Assembly (NCBI GenBank): GCA_021904315.1
Contig: CM038908.1
Coordinates: forward strand, 18,124,501 to 18,188,500
Source of the DNA: Sphagnum magellanicum
Taxonomy: Eukaryota; Streptophyta; Sphagnopsida; Sphagnales; Sphagnaceae
Reading direction: 5' to 3'
DNA length: 64,000 nt
The notes below the pieces were generated by a model. That model saw only the letters and a program-made list of their open reading frames with translations. It was not told the origin of the DNA and ran no database searches. This document shows positions 1 to 11,350 of this stretch, in pieces (the first letter of the stretch is position 1; each line of letters begins with the position of its first letter). The position numbers and the translations under genes were made by a program.

Positions 1-499
1 AATTGATGGTTTTACAATGAACGATGAACTCCAAAAGGCATCACACTTGAAAATATTTCTTGTAAGAAATGAAGCATAGTCTACAGAAACAGAGTAACTG
101 AATTGCAACTGGCAAGAAATTGAGAAGTGAGATAGCAATTCCAAATGAATAAAGAGGACCTCTCGGGTGAAGAATGCCATTCCCATCAACCATCAATAAC
201 TGCATCCACAACCTCACTCAGCATCAAAATCAAAGCTTCAAAATGCAACTTCCAGATGTGCATATATAAAAGACCGACCAAATGAGAAAGAACAAGAAAT
301 CAATGTAGTTCAACATTGGTATGTGCAATCTCCCAAGACAGAAAATGACACTCTCATAGTCACTCCTGAACACAATATCCTCAGCTCCAACCTTGACAAG
401 CTACCTACAGATGGAGAAGTACTTGTGGATATAAAGCAGGCTCCTTGACAGCCATCTTTTGCAGAAGTCCAAGGAGCACTGGAGTCTGCTTCCAACAAG

Positions 500-809
500 A
501 AAAATTGAATGAGTCCTCGCAAAAACTCTAAACCAAAATTGCAATCAAAATATGATGTGCAGTGAAGAGACAGAGAGGACAAATTGCATTCGAAGTGTGA
601 TGTGCAGCGGACAGAGAGAGAGAGAGAGAACAAATCACATTCGAACTGTGATTTCCAAAAAAAGAGACAGAGAACAAGTTGCATTCAAAATGTGATACAG
701 TGAAGAGAGAGAGAAAGAACAAATTGCATTCAAACTGTGATTTCCAAAGAAGAGACAGAGAACAAATTGAATTAGAAAATGTGATCTACAGTGAAGAGAG
801 AGAGAGAAC
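500..809. repeat. purine-rich tandem repeat (GAGAGA with 30-60 bp units)
   Basis: Imperfect copies of a unit containing ATTGCATTC, AACTGTGATTTCC and runs of GAGAGA recur four to five times. They fill the intron of the endonuclease V remnant. The small minus-strand ORFs here are rich in Leu, Ser and Phe and merely translate this repeat. Confidence 0.6.
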
Positions 810-1070
810 CTCGCGGAAGGCGAGAAAACCAGCAATGTAGGGCATGGTAAGCTTCACTGTATAGATTAATCCAGTTTTGAGAAACTCAAGTCCACTCCAC
901 CAACATACCGAAGCTTGCTCTGATCCAAAATGCCACTGGAATTCACAGCAACCGAATCTTCATCGTTGGAGGACGTTGTAATAAGCTTCCACGAAAAATC
1001 ATCTGTAAGCACCAATCTGAAGAATTCCCTTTGACAACAATTATTTTGCACAATTCCATCATCTTCATCA

Positions 1071-1274
1071 GACATGGAAATCTGGGTCATTAGCAAAAAG
1101 AAAGCAAAAAAAAACCTTGCCGCTGTGATCAGGAAGCTCAACAGGAATCGTGTGCTTGACATTGTATTCATTCAGACATGGAAATCTGGGTCATTAGCAA
1201 AAAGAAAGCAAAAAAAAAACCTTGCCGCTGTGATCAAGAAGCTCAACAGGAATCATGTGCTTGACATTGTATTC
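1071..1274. repeat. 104-bp tandem duplication across an exon/intron boundary
   Basis: GACATGGAAATCTGGGTC at 1071 recurs at 1175. The following ~100 bases match with only a few differences. On the minus strand each copy contains the end of the 1336-1221 exon, the GT donor, a short T-rich intron and an AG acceptor. The duplication therefore repeats a whole splice junction of the endonuclease V-like remnant. Confidence 0.75.
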
Positions 1275-1576
1275 TGGGAAAGCTTCTTCTGCTGCTTTTG
1301 TGAAGAGACTATCATCCATCAACACTGTTCGCACATCTGCAAAACACAAAACACACACACATTTTGTGAGAAAAAACACACGTACTTTCATTTTCCTTCT
1401 CTTTTTTCTTCGTCTTCTTCTTCTTGTGAGAAACGTTTGGATTCTTCCAAGTCCTATAGCAAGTGCACATCACCAGCAATCAAGCAGCAACTCTTCTTGT
1501 TGTTGAATACCTCCTCAAAAAAAAGCAACCGCCCACTGGGGACCTTTCTGGGGACCTCGACTGACAGACAGACGGT

Positions 1577-1692
1577 TCGGGCGAAGGTTGGAACTTGGAA
1601 CTTGGAATGGGGTAGCGTTCTACAGCAGAACGTCTCGGGCGAAGGTTGGAACTTGGAACTTGGAATGGGGTAGCGTTCTGCAGCAGAACGTC
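1577..1692. repeat. 58-bp tandem duplication, CpG-rich
   Basis: The unit CGGGCGAAGGTTGGAACTTG... through GCAGAACGTC occurs twice head to tail with about one difference. A short GACGGACGGACGG run follows. The GC content is clearly above the surroundings. No gene is visible here. Confidence 0.7.
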
Positions 1693-2182
1693 ACGTCACG
1701 GACGGACGGACGGGAAGACATAGTGAATTTATATATAAGATCTGGATGCCTGAGATTTGATTATCACAGCCTTTTTCATCTCAGACCACCTACATGTGGA
1801 ATCCTTCCAGCTTTTCTTAACCTTCATATGCACTTGGATGATGTAAATCCAGCCATCAAATTAAAAGCTATACCCTCAGCAAAACTAGGGATTTTGAAGG
1901 CAACCTGGTAATGTACAAAAGGGTTGAACTTCAGTGTAGCTAAGTCTGTAATGCTTGCAAATAGTGGGATACCACTGCATGCAAAAACATGAAGAGTGAG
2001 TGCTCGAAGCTATCTCCTCTAAAACCACACTGACACATTGAGTGCTATCAACAAGCTGGACTTCTTGCAACAACTAAAGAATTCTCAACAAGTCTGTAAA
2101 AAAAATCTAACAAGTTCCCCCATCATCCTATAGAGCAGAGCAGTGCGGAAGAGGACTTTCAAACCTAAAGGGTACGCATTAC

Positions 2183-2275
2183 CTCTAGTGCTGCAACTGC
2201 GAGCTTGCTCCCTTCTGTGCTCAAGGCATCCCAGCAATGTGCTACCTCGTGGCGAAGGACAGGAAGAGCCACTTT
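2183..2275 (-). other. exon-like fragment, unknown gene
   Basis: On the minus strand an open stretch reads KVALPVLRHEVAHCWDALS..AVAALE and ends GAG followed by GTAATG, a plausible 5' splice site. It lies upstream of the endonuclease V-like remnant on the same strand and could be a leftover exon of a neighbouring or the same gene. I do not recognise the family. Another weak, Cys-rich open stretch lies at 2073-1885. Confidence 0.25.
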
Positions 2276-2289
2276 TTCATCTTAATATG

Positions 2290-3270
2290 GATTGAATAGG
2301 ATAATCCCATTCATATTTAGTAGGAGGATACGGATTGAGATTAACTAATAATTTAGTTAATGAGTTAAAACAAAATTTAAAAAGTCTTAAGACTTACCTA
2401 CCTATCTACTTCAATTTACTTACCTATGTTGGCTTATTTACCTATCTACCTCTATAGGTTGACTTGTAACTACCTACTTACTTATTTAAGCCTACTTACC
2501 TACCAATTCATCTAAACCTACTTACCTACCTACCTATTTGAGGTCTCCTTGCTTACTCACCTATTTTTATTTTAAATGTTTCAAAACTCATAAATGTTAC
2601 CACATGCCACAAAACTATTTGTTCATGTGTATGAATTAAAAACTTTTTTAAAAAAACAATTGAGATTAAAATTTTGGTACTAAATTTCAATTATTTAATA
2701 TTTTTAATGTGCCACGTGGCAATATGACATTGATCATTAAAAATTGATCATTAGTTGCATAATAATTGCATGTGTTATATGATCAATAAATGAAAAATAT
2801 AGTTAATTCAAATATGTATTTCATCCATTGTCTATGTGATGATATCACCATGACATTAACATTTGTGACTAATGTCATGTGCAACTTGTCCAATGCAATT
2901 ATAAATTAGTTTAGTTCTAAATGTTGTTTGTGACTAAAAATTAATTGTCAATTGAAATCGAAAATATGTATAGTTTTTTTTAGTGATTTCATTCAAAAGT
3001 TGATGATGTCATTTCTTACATTATGTTGCTTGCAACTAATTGTCAATTGCAAGTGTTTTAGGCAACTAACGTGAAAATAATTATGAAACGTTGCATGTGA
3101 TTAAAAAATAGTTACAAGTACTCGTTGCCAATTTTAATTTTTCTTCTAATGATTATGATCATATGTTGATTTCATTCAAGTAACTTGCATACATACATCA
3201 AGTTACATACATCAACATATTTCAAGTGTCATCGTTCTTTGAATGCATTCATGATAGCTAAAAGCTAGTT
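2290..3270. other. AT-rich intergenic DNA with TACCTACC low-complexity run
   Basis: No gene seen. 2390-2560 is a degenerate array of TACCTA/TTACC units, resembling the arrays inside the CACTA element at 55.6-57.6 kb. Confidence 0.5.
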
Positions 3271-4420
3271 GTTATGAATTTCATAATTTATTTTAGTCAT
3301 TGAAAACTTCCTTGAATGGAATTCAACAAGATACAATTGTCCATCGTTCTCATATTGAAATAACACAACATTAAGAATAAAATATGAAGCATTTGCTTTA
3401 AGGAAAAACGCTTTGGATGGGTCTATGTGAATCAATAAGGGAGTTGTGATGAAAGCATTTTTGAATAATTTGAAAGCTTTTGCAACTTCTTTCTCCCATT
3501 TAAATTTATCCTTGTTTATAGGTCATGTGTAAGATGCAACAATCTTTGAATTACATTTAATAAAAAATTGGACATCACGGATTGAAAATGGGGTTCACTA
3601 ATCAATGATGGTTGAATTTTTAAAAAATTCATCGACAAATGATTGTCATGGATGATGTAATTTTAAAACACCTTTGATTGATGAAAAAGACATTTTCCAA
3701 TTTTGCATATAATTTTTTTCCCCAAAATTTATTGAGGACAAGATGTACATGCTTTTCATGTTCCTATGGGTTCTTAGAAAACATCAAGATGTCATCCAAG
3801 TAAATGACCATGAAATCATTTAAGAATTCTTTAAATATGTTAATCCTCATGTTTGCAAAATTGAAGGGGGATTTGTAAGACCAAAAGGCATGACATTGTA
3901 TTCAAAATGGTCATATCTTGTGTGGAACATTGTTTTACATTCATTGTCTTCTTTAATGCATACAAGATTATAGGCACCTTTCAAGTCGATTCTTGTCAAT
4001 ACTTTTGATTGACCAAGTTTTCCAAAAAATCAAAAAATCAATGGTAAGGGATAATGATTATTTACAATGACTTTGTTAAAACCACAATAATCCACACACA
4101 TATGAAAAGACCTATTTTTCTTCTTTAAAATATCATATGAATTTTTCATTGTTGTAATTTCATGATTTGATTAATTCATTTTAAGAGAGGTTGTAGACAG
4201 GTTCAAATGGTGGCTGGTTCCTTCTTGTAATTCAATTGCACATTCATATGGTTGGTTGTTGTGGCAATATGTTGGCATTCTTCTTTTCAAATGCATTTTT
4301 GAAATCTTGAAATTGTGGTGGAAACACATTTGCATTTTTGTTTTCAATTTTTTTTGTAGTGGTAACATAAACCATAAAAGGTGTTTTTTTTGCTAGCTGC
4401 ATTGTAGCAAAAAAATCTAA
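3270..4420 (-). pseudogene. degenerate Ty3-type retrotransposon pol (RT) fragment
   Basis: Reading the minus strand across several frames and stops gives successive RT landmarks. These are AIELQEGTSHHL near 4260-4190, RSFHMCVDYCGFN near 4115-4080, LTRIDLKGAYNLVCI near 4005-3955, MPFGLTN at 3892-3870 and VIYLDDILMF at 3809-3779. A decayed RNase H-like tail follows toward 3290. The KGAYNLV/YLDD style is that of Ty3 elements different from the intact element at 36-43 kb. Stops and frameshifts are numerous, so it is an old relic. LTRs were not recognised. Confidence 0.75.
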
Positions 4421-5055
4421 AGAATACCAATCAAATAGATCTTTGCTTCATGTGTTGATCAATCTTGGAATTTTTTTTACATGTTGGCCAACTGATATTT
4501 GAGTTATGAATCTTGAATTACAACATTCCCAATATTATTATATTTGAGGGTGGCTTGATGATGTTGAATACAATGTTTAAAAAATACTCATTCACATATA
4601 CCTTAAAAGGTTGAGAATCTCATGGGTAGAAGAAAACTCCCTTTTTTAACCAAACAATTTTCAACATGTCATATTGAACTAACTTGCAACAGTGAATTTT
4701 TAATTAATTTAATAGTGATCACCAAATAAATCAACATGCTTACCAATTTGGTGGATAGTGGAAAACCATCTTTGATTGGGGGCCCACCTTCAAATTATTC
4801 TCAACATTAATTTACTCATGGGGTGGTATACCATGCTAGATGAAACATTGTGACAAATTTGAAACTTTTGATGGAATGTTATGCACAAATTTGCAACTTA
4901 TGCCCAATTTGGTATGATTATATTTTTAAACTTTGTCACAATTTCATCTTCATTTTGCAAGAATGTTATTTGTTTTGTCTTGACTAAGTTACAATTCATG
5001 CCCATTTTAGGGGCAAACACAAAACATGAATTATGAGTTAAATCCAACACCAATA

Positions 5056-5890
5056 TCAACATAATTGCAAGACAATGTTTAATAAGAGAAATATTTTCAA
5101 AAAATAGCCTCTAAGTAACTTCTTTAAGCTATATGCTTCAAGGAGAAAAAGATTTTCTTTGATTAGAAGGAGACAAAATGGTAGCCCTAACCATGTTCTC
5201 CTAGAGATCAACTTTTTTACGGAAAAGGGGAGCAACTTCCCCAAAAAAAGGGGGTAACTTCCTAACCATGTTCTCGTAGGGATCAACTTTTTTAGGGAAA
5301 AGGGGAGCAACTTCCCCAGAAAAAGGGAATAACTTCCCCAGGAACAAATTCTTGAAGAAAAAGGGAGTAACTTCCTCATGAACAACTTCTTCAATAGAAG
5401 GGAGCAACTTCTTCAAGGAGAAGGGGATTAAGTTGTCATGGGGAACAAGTTCTCAAATTTTGAGAAGAAAATACAAGGGGTACACTTTGTCCAAATCAAA
5501 TGTTTTTTATACCATTGGAAAGTTCTCAAAGCATAGATATCAAAAGTGATTCGCATTTTTTACTAGCTAAAAATTATGGCAATAAAAAAAGCCAAAGGAG
5601 AAAGGGACTTGGGTTTAGGGTTGAAGGTTAAAAGCGATTTAGAAATTTGACTATTGGCTTTTCTTTTTGTCATAACTTTTAGCTCATAACATTAAATCAA
5701 AAATGCAATATCACTTTCAATATTTAAACTTTAAGACCTTTTCAATGATATAAAGATTTGATTTGGACAAATTTTACCCTTTTTGCTTTCTTTTCAAATA
5801 TTCAAGAACTTGTTCCCTAAGGGAATTTAGTCCCCCTCTTATGGAAGGAAGTTGCTCCCATTTTCCACATAGGTTACTTCAATTTGGGTT
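5056..5890. mobile_element. foldback element with GGGAGCAACTTCC subrepeats
   Basis: The stretch 5430-5590 is matched in inverted orientation by 5640-5880. Shared landmarks include TTTGTCCAAATCAAAT, an ATTGGAAAG-type segment and GGGAACAAGTTCT. The left side (5187-5410) adds a tandem array of about 77 bp. Each unit holds ACCATGTTCTC, GATCAACTTTTTT and GGGGAGCAACTTCC. The small minus-strand ORFs (GKLLPFS repeats) only translate this array. Part of each arm resembles the LTR segment at 36423-36510 of the intact Ty3 element. Confidence 0.55.
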
Positions 5891-7500
5891 TACACTTAAT
5901 TTAAATGCAATATGGTATGGCGTAAGTGGGGGTTTAATTTAGGTTGGGGCCTAGCTTAAATGTGGCTTAAATTTAAACTAGCATGGTGTGATCAAGGTCT
6001 AGAAGTAACCTAGGTGCCAAAAGGCATGGCCTAGGTCTAAATAAATGTTAGGAAAAGGAAATTTCTTACTTAGCAAATCAATATGTAATAAACAAAACAA
6101 TTTGACAAAACTAGGCATTATTGTAAATCGATTTGACAAACTGCAAAGCGATTTAACAAAACAGTAAATATGTAGACAAATCAAAGATGTAGTGATATAA
6201 CAAATAGTACAATCGACTTACCAAAGTCAAAATGTCAAAAACGATTAACTAGTTAGAACTGTCAATTAGACTATAAAGAAGAAAAAACAATAATGTTTAG
6301 GGGGGGTTGTTGATACTTTTGCAAGGGAGGATCTAATAAAGATGCACGTTCTTGTGTATTTTTGGAGGTGGTGAATAATAAAAACTTCCTTTTTCTACAA
6401 ATTGGTTTCTTTTTTCATTCTATGGTGTGATGATAAATTGTTATTGTCCAAGTTGTATTTACATGGTATCTACTACAATGTGATAGGACAAGACCCCAAT
6501 CATGATACTTTAATTAATATAGCTAATATACTTTTTTTAAATGACAAAAAATATTCCTTATATTTGGTGACCATGCTGGGGAATGCAAGTTTATCATCAT
6601 GAATTTCTAAGAAATTAATGGAAAGAGAAGAAAGAAAGAGTTGAAGTACATGAAAAGATTCAAAAAATGATTATTTTGGGGGTGAATTAGTTATTACATA
6701 TTCAAATTTGCTCACTTATTATGAACAAGATATGGAAAAATCTATTATTTTCTTGGATTACTATAACAATGTCTATCAAAAATGGTATGAAAATCGATAG
6801 AATATGTCTATAATTATAAGAGAGAATGAACAGTTAAAGGAAATTTTAATGATAAAAGAAGGTAAAAAGAGATCGTGGTAACATAGTACCTATGGATGGT
6901 CTTTTGTGAACTATTTGCATACACCCAAAAACACACCAAAACTTGATAAATAGAATTGTTTTGTTGACAAGTTTAAGAGTATGTTGGAAAACATACAAAA
7001 ATCAATCCTAAAAAAAATACATTTGAGATATTAAAGTCTGGTGTATACAACTTTGCACACTCATTATTGACACTGCAAAATTAACAAAATACAAAAGATG
7101 GTTACCATTATTGGTTTGTTTGCTGACAATGGCAAAAATCAACAAAATTGCTACAACACACTACAAAGTAATATTTCAGGATAGTCATGAATATACTAAG
7201 CCCAACATCAATGGATTAGTAGAAAAATGGATGCCTTTGAATATATAATTTAATTGAGAGGTAATGAGGAGTATCATTTCGAGAGAATTGAAAAAAGAGA
7301 AATTTTGTTATCAAATCCTTATGAGAAAATGTGAGTGAAGATAATATCTACAGTAGCTACATGGACAGTTGTAACAAATAAATTCAGAGTGGAAAAATAG
7401 TATGTTGTAGATATGTGTGGCCATGGGTAAACCCAACACCATACCATACGCTGGTACCATGGTAGAAACCTCAAAATTTCTTTTGTGCTTCTAATTATTA
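5891..7500. other. AT-rich intergenic DNA
   Basis: No gene or structured element seen. Short ORFs (for example 6402-6602) lack recognisable domains and have AT-driven composition. Confidence 0.5.
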
Positions 7501-10500
7501 TAACTATCCCGTTCTAAAGACTACATCAAGGCCAGTGGTTGTTTGGGGGGCGGGGCGGGTTTTGTTGTGTTTTTTCTTGGTTTCTCAAAATTTCCCATTT
7601 TTGTAAACTGAAGAATATGATTTCAACACATATGAAGGACTTTTGTAAAATAAAAACCTTAAATTCACCAGATTTTGAAAAGAATAAATTGCCAGATCTA
7701 CAATAGGTTCCAGCAGGTAGCCAAAATATAAAAGGATTCATAAATTTTTCTATTTTCATTCCTGGTCTATAGCCAAATTTGGCTAAATCTTCTTGCACGG
7801 ACAATCACCAGTTTGGCTACACAACACAATTGGAAAGAATATCCTGGATTCAATGGCCTTGGGAGTTCAAATGTAACATTTGCCACATTGGATATAGCCA
7901 CTAAGAGGCCTCACTGAAAGAAAAAAAAGAATGTTCCCAGGTAGGTGGTAGTTCACTCTGGCCGACATGTAGGCACCATGCACTCTAAGGAGCACTGAGA
8001 AACATTTTGTGAAGGTAAATGGGTCTTTTACTGCAATGATGCAAAAAACTAGGGGGAAACAAAATGCCCTCCCTGCTCCTGGATTAAAAAATATGCTTTA
8101 CAAGGTTACCTCCAGATACACTGCAAAATTGACTTGCTCTACAAAAATGTTGGATCCAATGACACCGACAAAGCGTGGAAATTTTGGAAGTATATACCAC
8201 ACACACATATTATGCTCGGTCCCACGCCCTTGGACTCCGTGGGTGTGGCATGGGACCATGGGTTTGAAATGTCTGAATGTGCCTCGTATTATGAGGGTAA
8301 ATGCTCCCAGCTTTAGAAGCATATATGATATACCTGACTATTTCAACTTTGGTTGTAGTCCAGGAAACAAAGGGAATCTTGAAGGCTGGCCCCGCTACCT
8401 ACCCATTTTGAGGGAAAGTCTACTGATGACGTGTGGGTAGAGAAAAACGCAATCTCCAAGGAGACCTAGGTGTATGTAGATCATTCTTGGACGGGTATCA
8501 GAACCTGCAACAAGCTACTTCCGGATATCACCGCGGTTCTTAAGGCTCCTAATCGCGGACCTCAGAAAACACCAAACTCCCAGTTTTTCTGATACATAAC
8601 CCATAGTCCACAAACACATTTGAGAACGTCAAACAACCACTGGTTCTTCGGTGAAACCTGGCAGTTCTTGAAGGTTTGAAATATCGAGAACCGGAGTTTC
8701 TCCGATTCTGAAATGTTTGAAAAATAGGGCGGTTGTTTTTGTAAAAGAAAGTCAAGTGTGCCCCACGACTGACACTCCTGGGAGCAATGAGTAGTTCCTG
8801 GGCCTCACACGTTTGCACAACAGAAATGATTTTGTGGATGTGTTGAAAAAGCAGGCTTTGGTGGGCACAGCACGCAAGTCACTTCGCTGGGAATCAATTG
8901 CGATCCAGTCCATTGCTGGCGTAATCCAGATTGAAGATTTATTGAGTCAGTGACGCAGTCAGGTACCAAAAAGATACTTACTGTCATCTTACTGTCGCCA
9001 ATCCATTCTTGACTCACTCAAGATCAAAAGTTAGTTACCAATGGCTTTTACAAAAGCTTTTTTGAAAAGAAATATGCTTGGGTGGCCGCAGTTAACCCTT
9101 AATTGTTGACCTGCTTTGATCAAACTGGCAGTGCCAAGTGACAGGAGGGAGTTCCAACCATATAAGCTTCCAACAGCTGGAATCTGTGACATTTTGAAAA
9201 TCCGACTTGCTAGAGTTGTAGGGGACTTCAATTTGAATCTTCTGGTATAAAAATGTGTAATGTGGGTGAGAAATGAAAAATCCCCACCAGTGAATTAAGT
9301 GCAATTTTATGAGATATGGCTAACTTCCAAATTTTGGTATTTTTGAAGCATTTGATGTAGCTACCATAATTCAATGATCCAAAAAAATTGTAGTAGATGG
9401 AAGGTGGGCATTTGAGGTCAGTGGAAAAAGAAATTCAACATTTGGACTTGCGATAAGGTAGAAATGAATGGTCAAAATTTGCACATACAATGTCATTTAC
9501 AAACAAGCCCAAAAAAAAAGCAAGCTATTTTTACTGTTCCAGGGCATGTTGTTGAGGCCCAGCGCCTCCCAGAATCCTGCCAACTTCACCTTCAAAACTG
9601 GAGATCAATTTTTTTTAGTGGCGACAGCAGTCACATTAAGTATAGCTTTTCTGCCACCAATTGGCGATAAATGCAAAAGTCATGTGAATGTACATGGCCA
9701 CAGTGACAAAATGTATCATCAAAATATGGCCACACAAGTAAAATTTCCAAGGAAGTCTCTGGCCACAGAGGCAGCTCACGGCTTTATGCAAGTATTACAC
9801 TAGGAGCCAAGGCGCAAAAAACTAGGGGCCAACTTTGAGCATTTTTGGCTTGTTGTTGGTCCCAAGTTACTAATAAATGCTACAACATTGACGTCAGGAT
9901 ATTAATAATTGCTGGAACATGGGCCCCAAGGGTTGCAAATTGGCTTCTCAAATGGTATCCTTTTGTCAGCCTTGGGGTCAATACAAGGCTATAAAGTTCA
10001 GCATTTAGTAGTAACTTGGGGCAGATTGAAAATATTTTTTCTATTTCAGCTTGATCCTAGTGTAAAGCCCTTGGGGCCAAATTCAACGTCCATTACTCCT
10101 TGCAAGAAATATTGAGCAATTGCATACTGTACCTACAATTGCTATGGGTACTTCTTTGCCAAATATTTATTATTCTAGAAAACAAGGTTCTGTAGCTTCA
10201 AAATGAATTTTCAAAAAAAAAGTTGAGGAAAAGGTATGCAATGTACACCTTTGAGCTGTTATTTCTAATAATGGTTGGGACAATAAAGAAATTTTTAATG
10301 AGTTGAGAGTTTAATTCTCAACAATTTCAGCAAATATCGATAAAATTTCTCTCTTTTTTTGGCAAGACCTGTTGAGAATTATTGCGAGCTGAACATCAGT
10401 TGTAGGTATGATGTAGAGCTTGGCAACAAAATTACATGAATGTAGTCCGTGTACAGCATGGAAGGTGGTTGTTTCCAAGGCCTGTGATAGTGCAAATTCT

Positions 10501-10560
10501 GGAGCATCAATGGTGAGGATCAAAGAAACAATGGGCACTGGGCTAGAGAAAAGTAGACCC
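7501..10560. other. unassigned sequence of moderate GC with short ORFs
   Basis: Composition is less AT-rich than the flanks. Several ORFs of 60-143 codons occur on both strands; the longest plus-strand one is at 8009-8440. None contains a domain I recognise, and overlapping frames are open as well, so none is called as a gene. This could be a decayed coding or mobile sequence. Confidence 0.3.
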
Positions 10561-10724
10561 TACATGCTGGCAAAAAATAAAATAAAATAAAATCATGGAA
10601 TATCATTTGCTCCACTATTTTTATGTTTCCTTTGAGTTCAATCTTTACAAGTGTGAGATTTATTCTTATTTTGTGAGATGAAAGTACAAGAATGAATCAT
10701 CATCTGAATGGATGATGGGTGAAA

Positions 10725-11350
10725 TTGACTAACAAATTGTTATGTTAGTTGATAGATAAAGCATGACCCCAAGCAATCTATGTTTATGCATGAAATTGAT
10801 TTTGATTGATGAATCTAACCTTATTGATTGGAATGAATCATGTCCAAATGCAAGAACACTAATTTTGATGATTGAGAAATGACCCAACTAGTTGAGAATT
10901 TTCCTAGTTCATGAATGAAATAATTGGAATACATGGTGTTTCAAGATGAATTTAATTTTATCCATGAAATGTCATCTAAACTTTTATTTCAACCATGTAT
11001 TCCATTAGAAGAATATATAAACTTTCACTCATAAACTTGTGTGGATGAATTCCAATCAAATTCATGGATGAAACAAAACTTTAGACCATAATCCATGGAT
11101 GAAATTAAATTCATTTCAAAACATCTTGAATGTTCATCCAATTGTTTCATTCATCAACAAGGAAAACTTCCATCTATTTGGGTCATTTTTCATTCATCAA
11201 AATCAATATTCTTGTAGTTGGATATGATTCATACATGGATTTCATCCAATCAATGGGGTTAGTTTTATCTATCAAAATTAATTTTATTCATGGAGATAGA
11301 TTGTTTGGGGTCATGTTCTATCCATCAACACATATTTCAGTTTGTTGCAA
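10725..11350. mobile_element. ~620-bp imperfect foldback / MITE-like element
   Basis: The arm 10740-10975 is matched in reverse complement by about 11090-11335. Shared blocks include AACATGACCCCAA/GCATGACCCCAA, CAATCTATG/CAATCTATC, AAATGACCCAA and GATGAATTTAATTT. The ATGAATGAAA-rich composition gives many short ORFs without meaning. A target duplication could not be fixed. Confidence 0.6.

Larger units (their letters stand above)
422..1336 (-). pseudogene. endonuclease V-like pseudogene, exon remnants
   Basis: Three exon remnants lie in order on the minus strand. 1336-1221 encodes an acidic segment (DVRTVLMDDSLF...) that I do not recognise. It is followed by a GT...AG intron and 1081-810. 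That exon starts ISMSDEDDG and contains LVLTDDFSWKL and YVGGVDLSF, the endonuclease V strand bearing the first catalytic Asp, then YIAGFLAFRE. 485-422 encodes TPVLLGLLQKM...ALYPQ. Exon phases at the GAG/ACT join agree. EndoV cleaves next to deoxyinosine in DNA or inosine in RNA. About 30 residues expected between the VDLSF and GFLAFRE segments are missing, with a frame change near 864-872. The DGNG motif expected after YPQ is replaced by a stop. This copy should therefore be inactive. The intron at 486-809 is full of AG-rich repeats. Homology is from memory of the family. Confidence 0.6.

Noticed and set aside
1074-1673. 199-codon plus-strand ORF with a repeated MEIWVISKKK-like segment
   Set aside because: It runs antisense to the endonuclease V remnant, and its internal repeat is the 104-bp duplication.
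2965-2990. TTTTTTAGTG as a CACTA right end
   Set aside because: No matching left end or target duplication within a sensible distance.
5056-5416. Leu/Phe/Lys-rich minus-strand ORFs with GKLLPFS repeats
   Set aside because: Translation of the GGGAGCAACTTCC array; no start context or homology.
8009-8440. 143-codon plus-strand ORF
   Set aside because: No domain, overlapping open frames on both strands, and no splice or promoter context. Not enough to call a gene.
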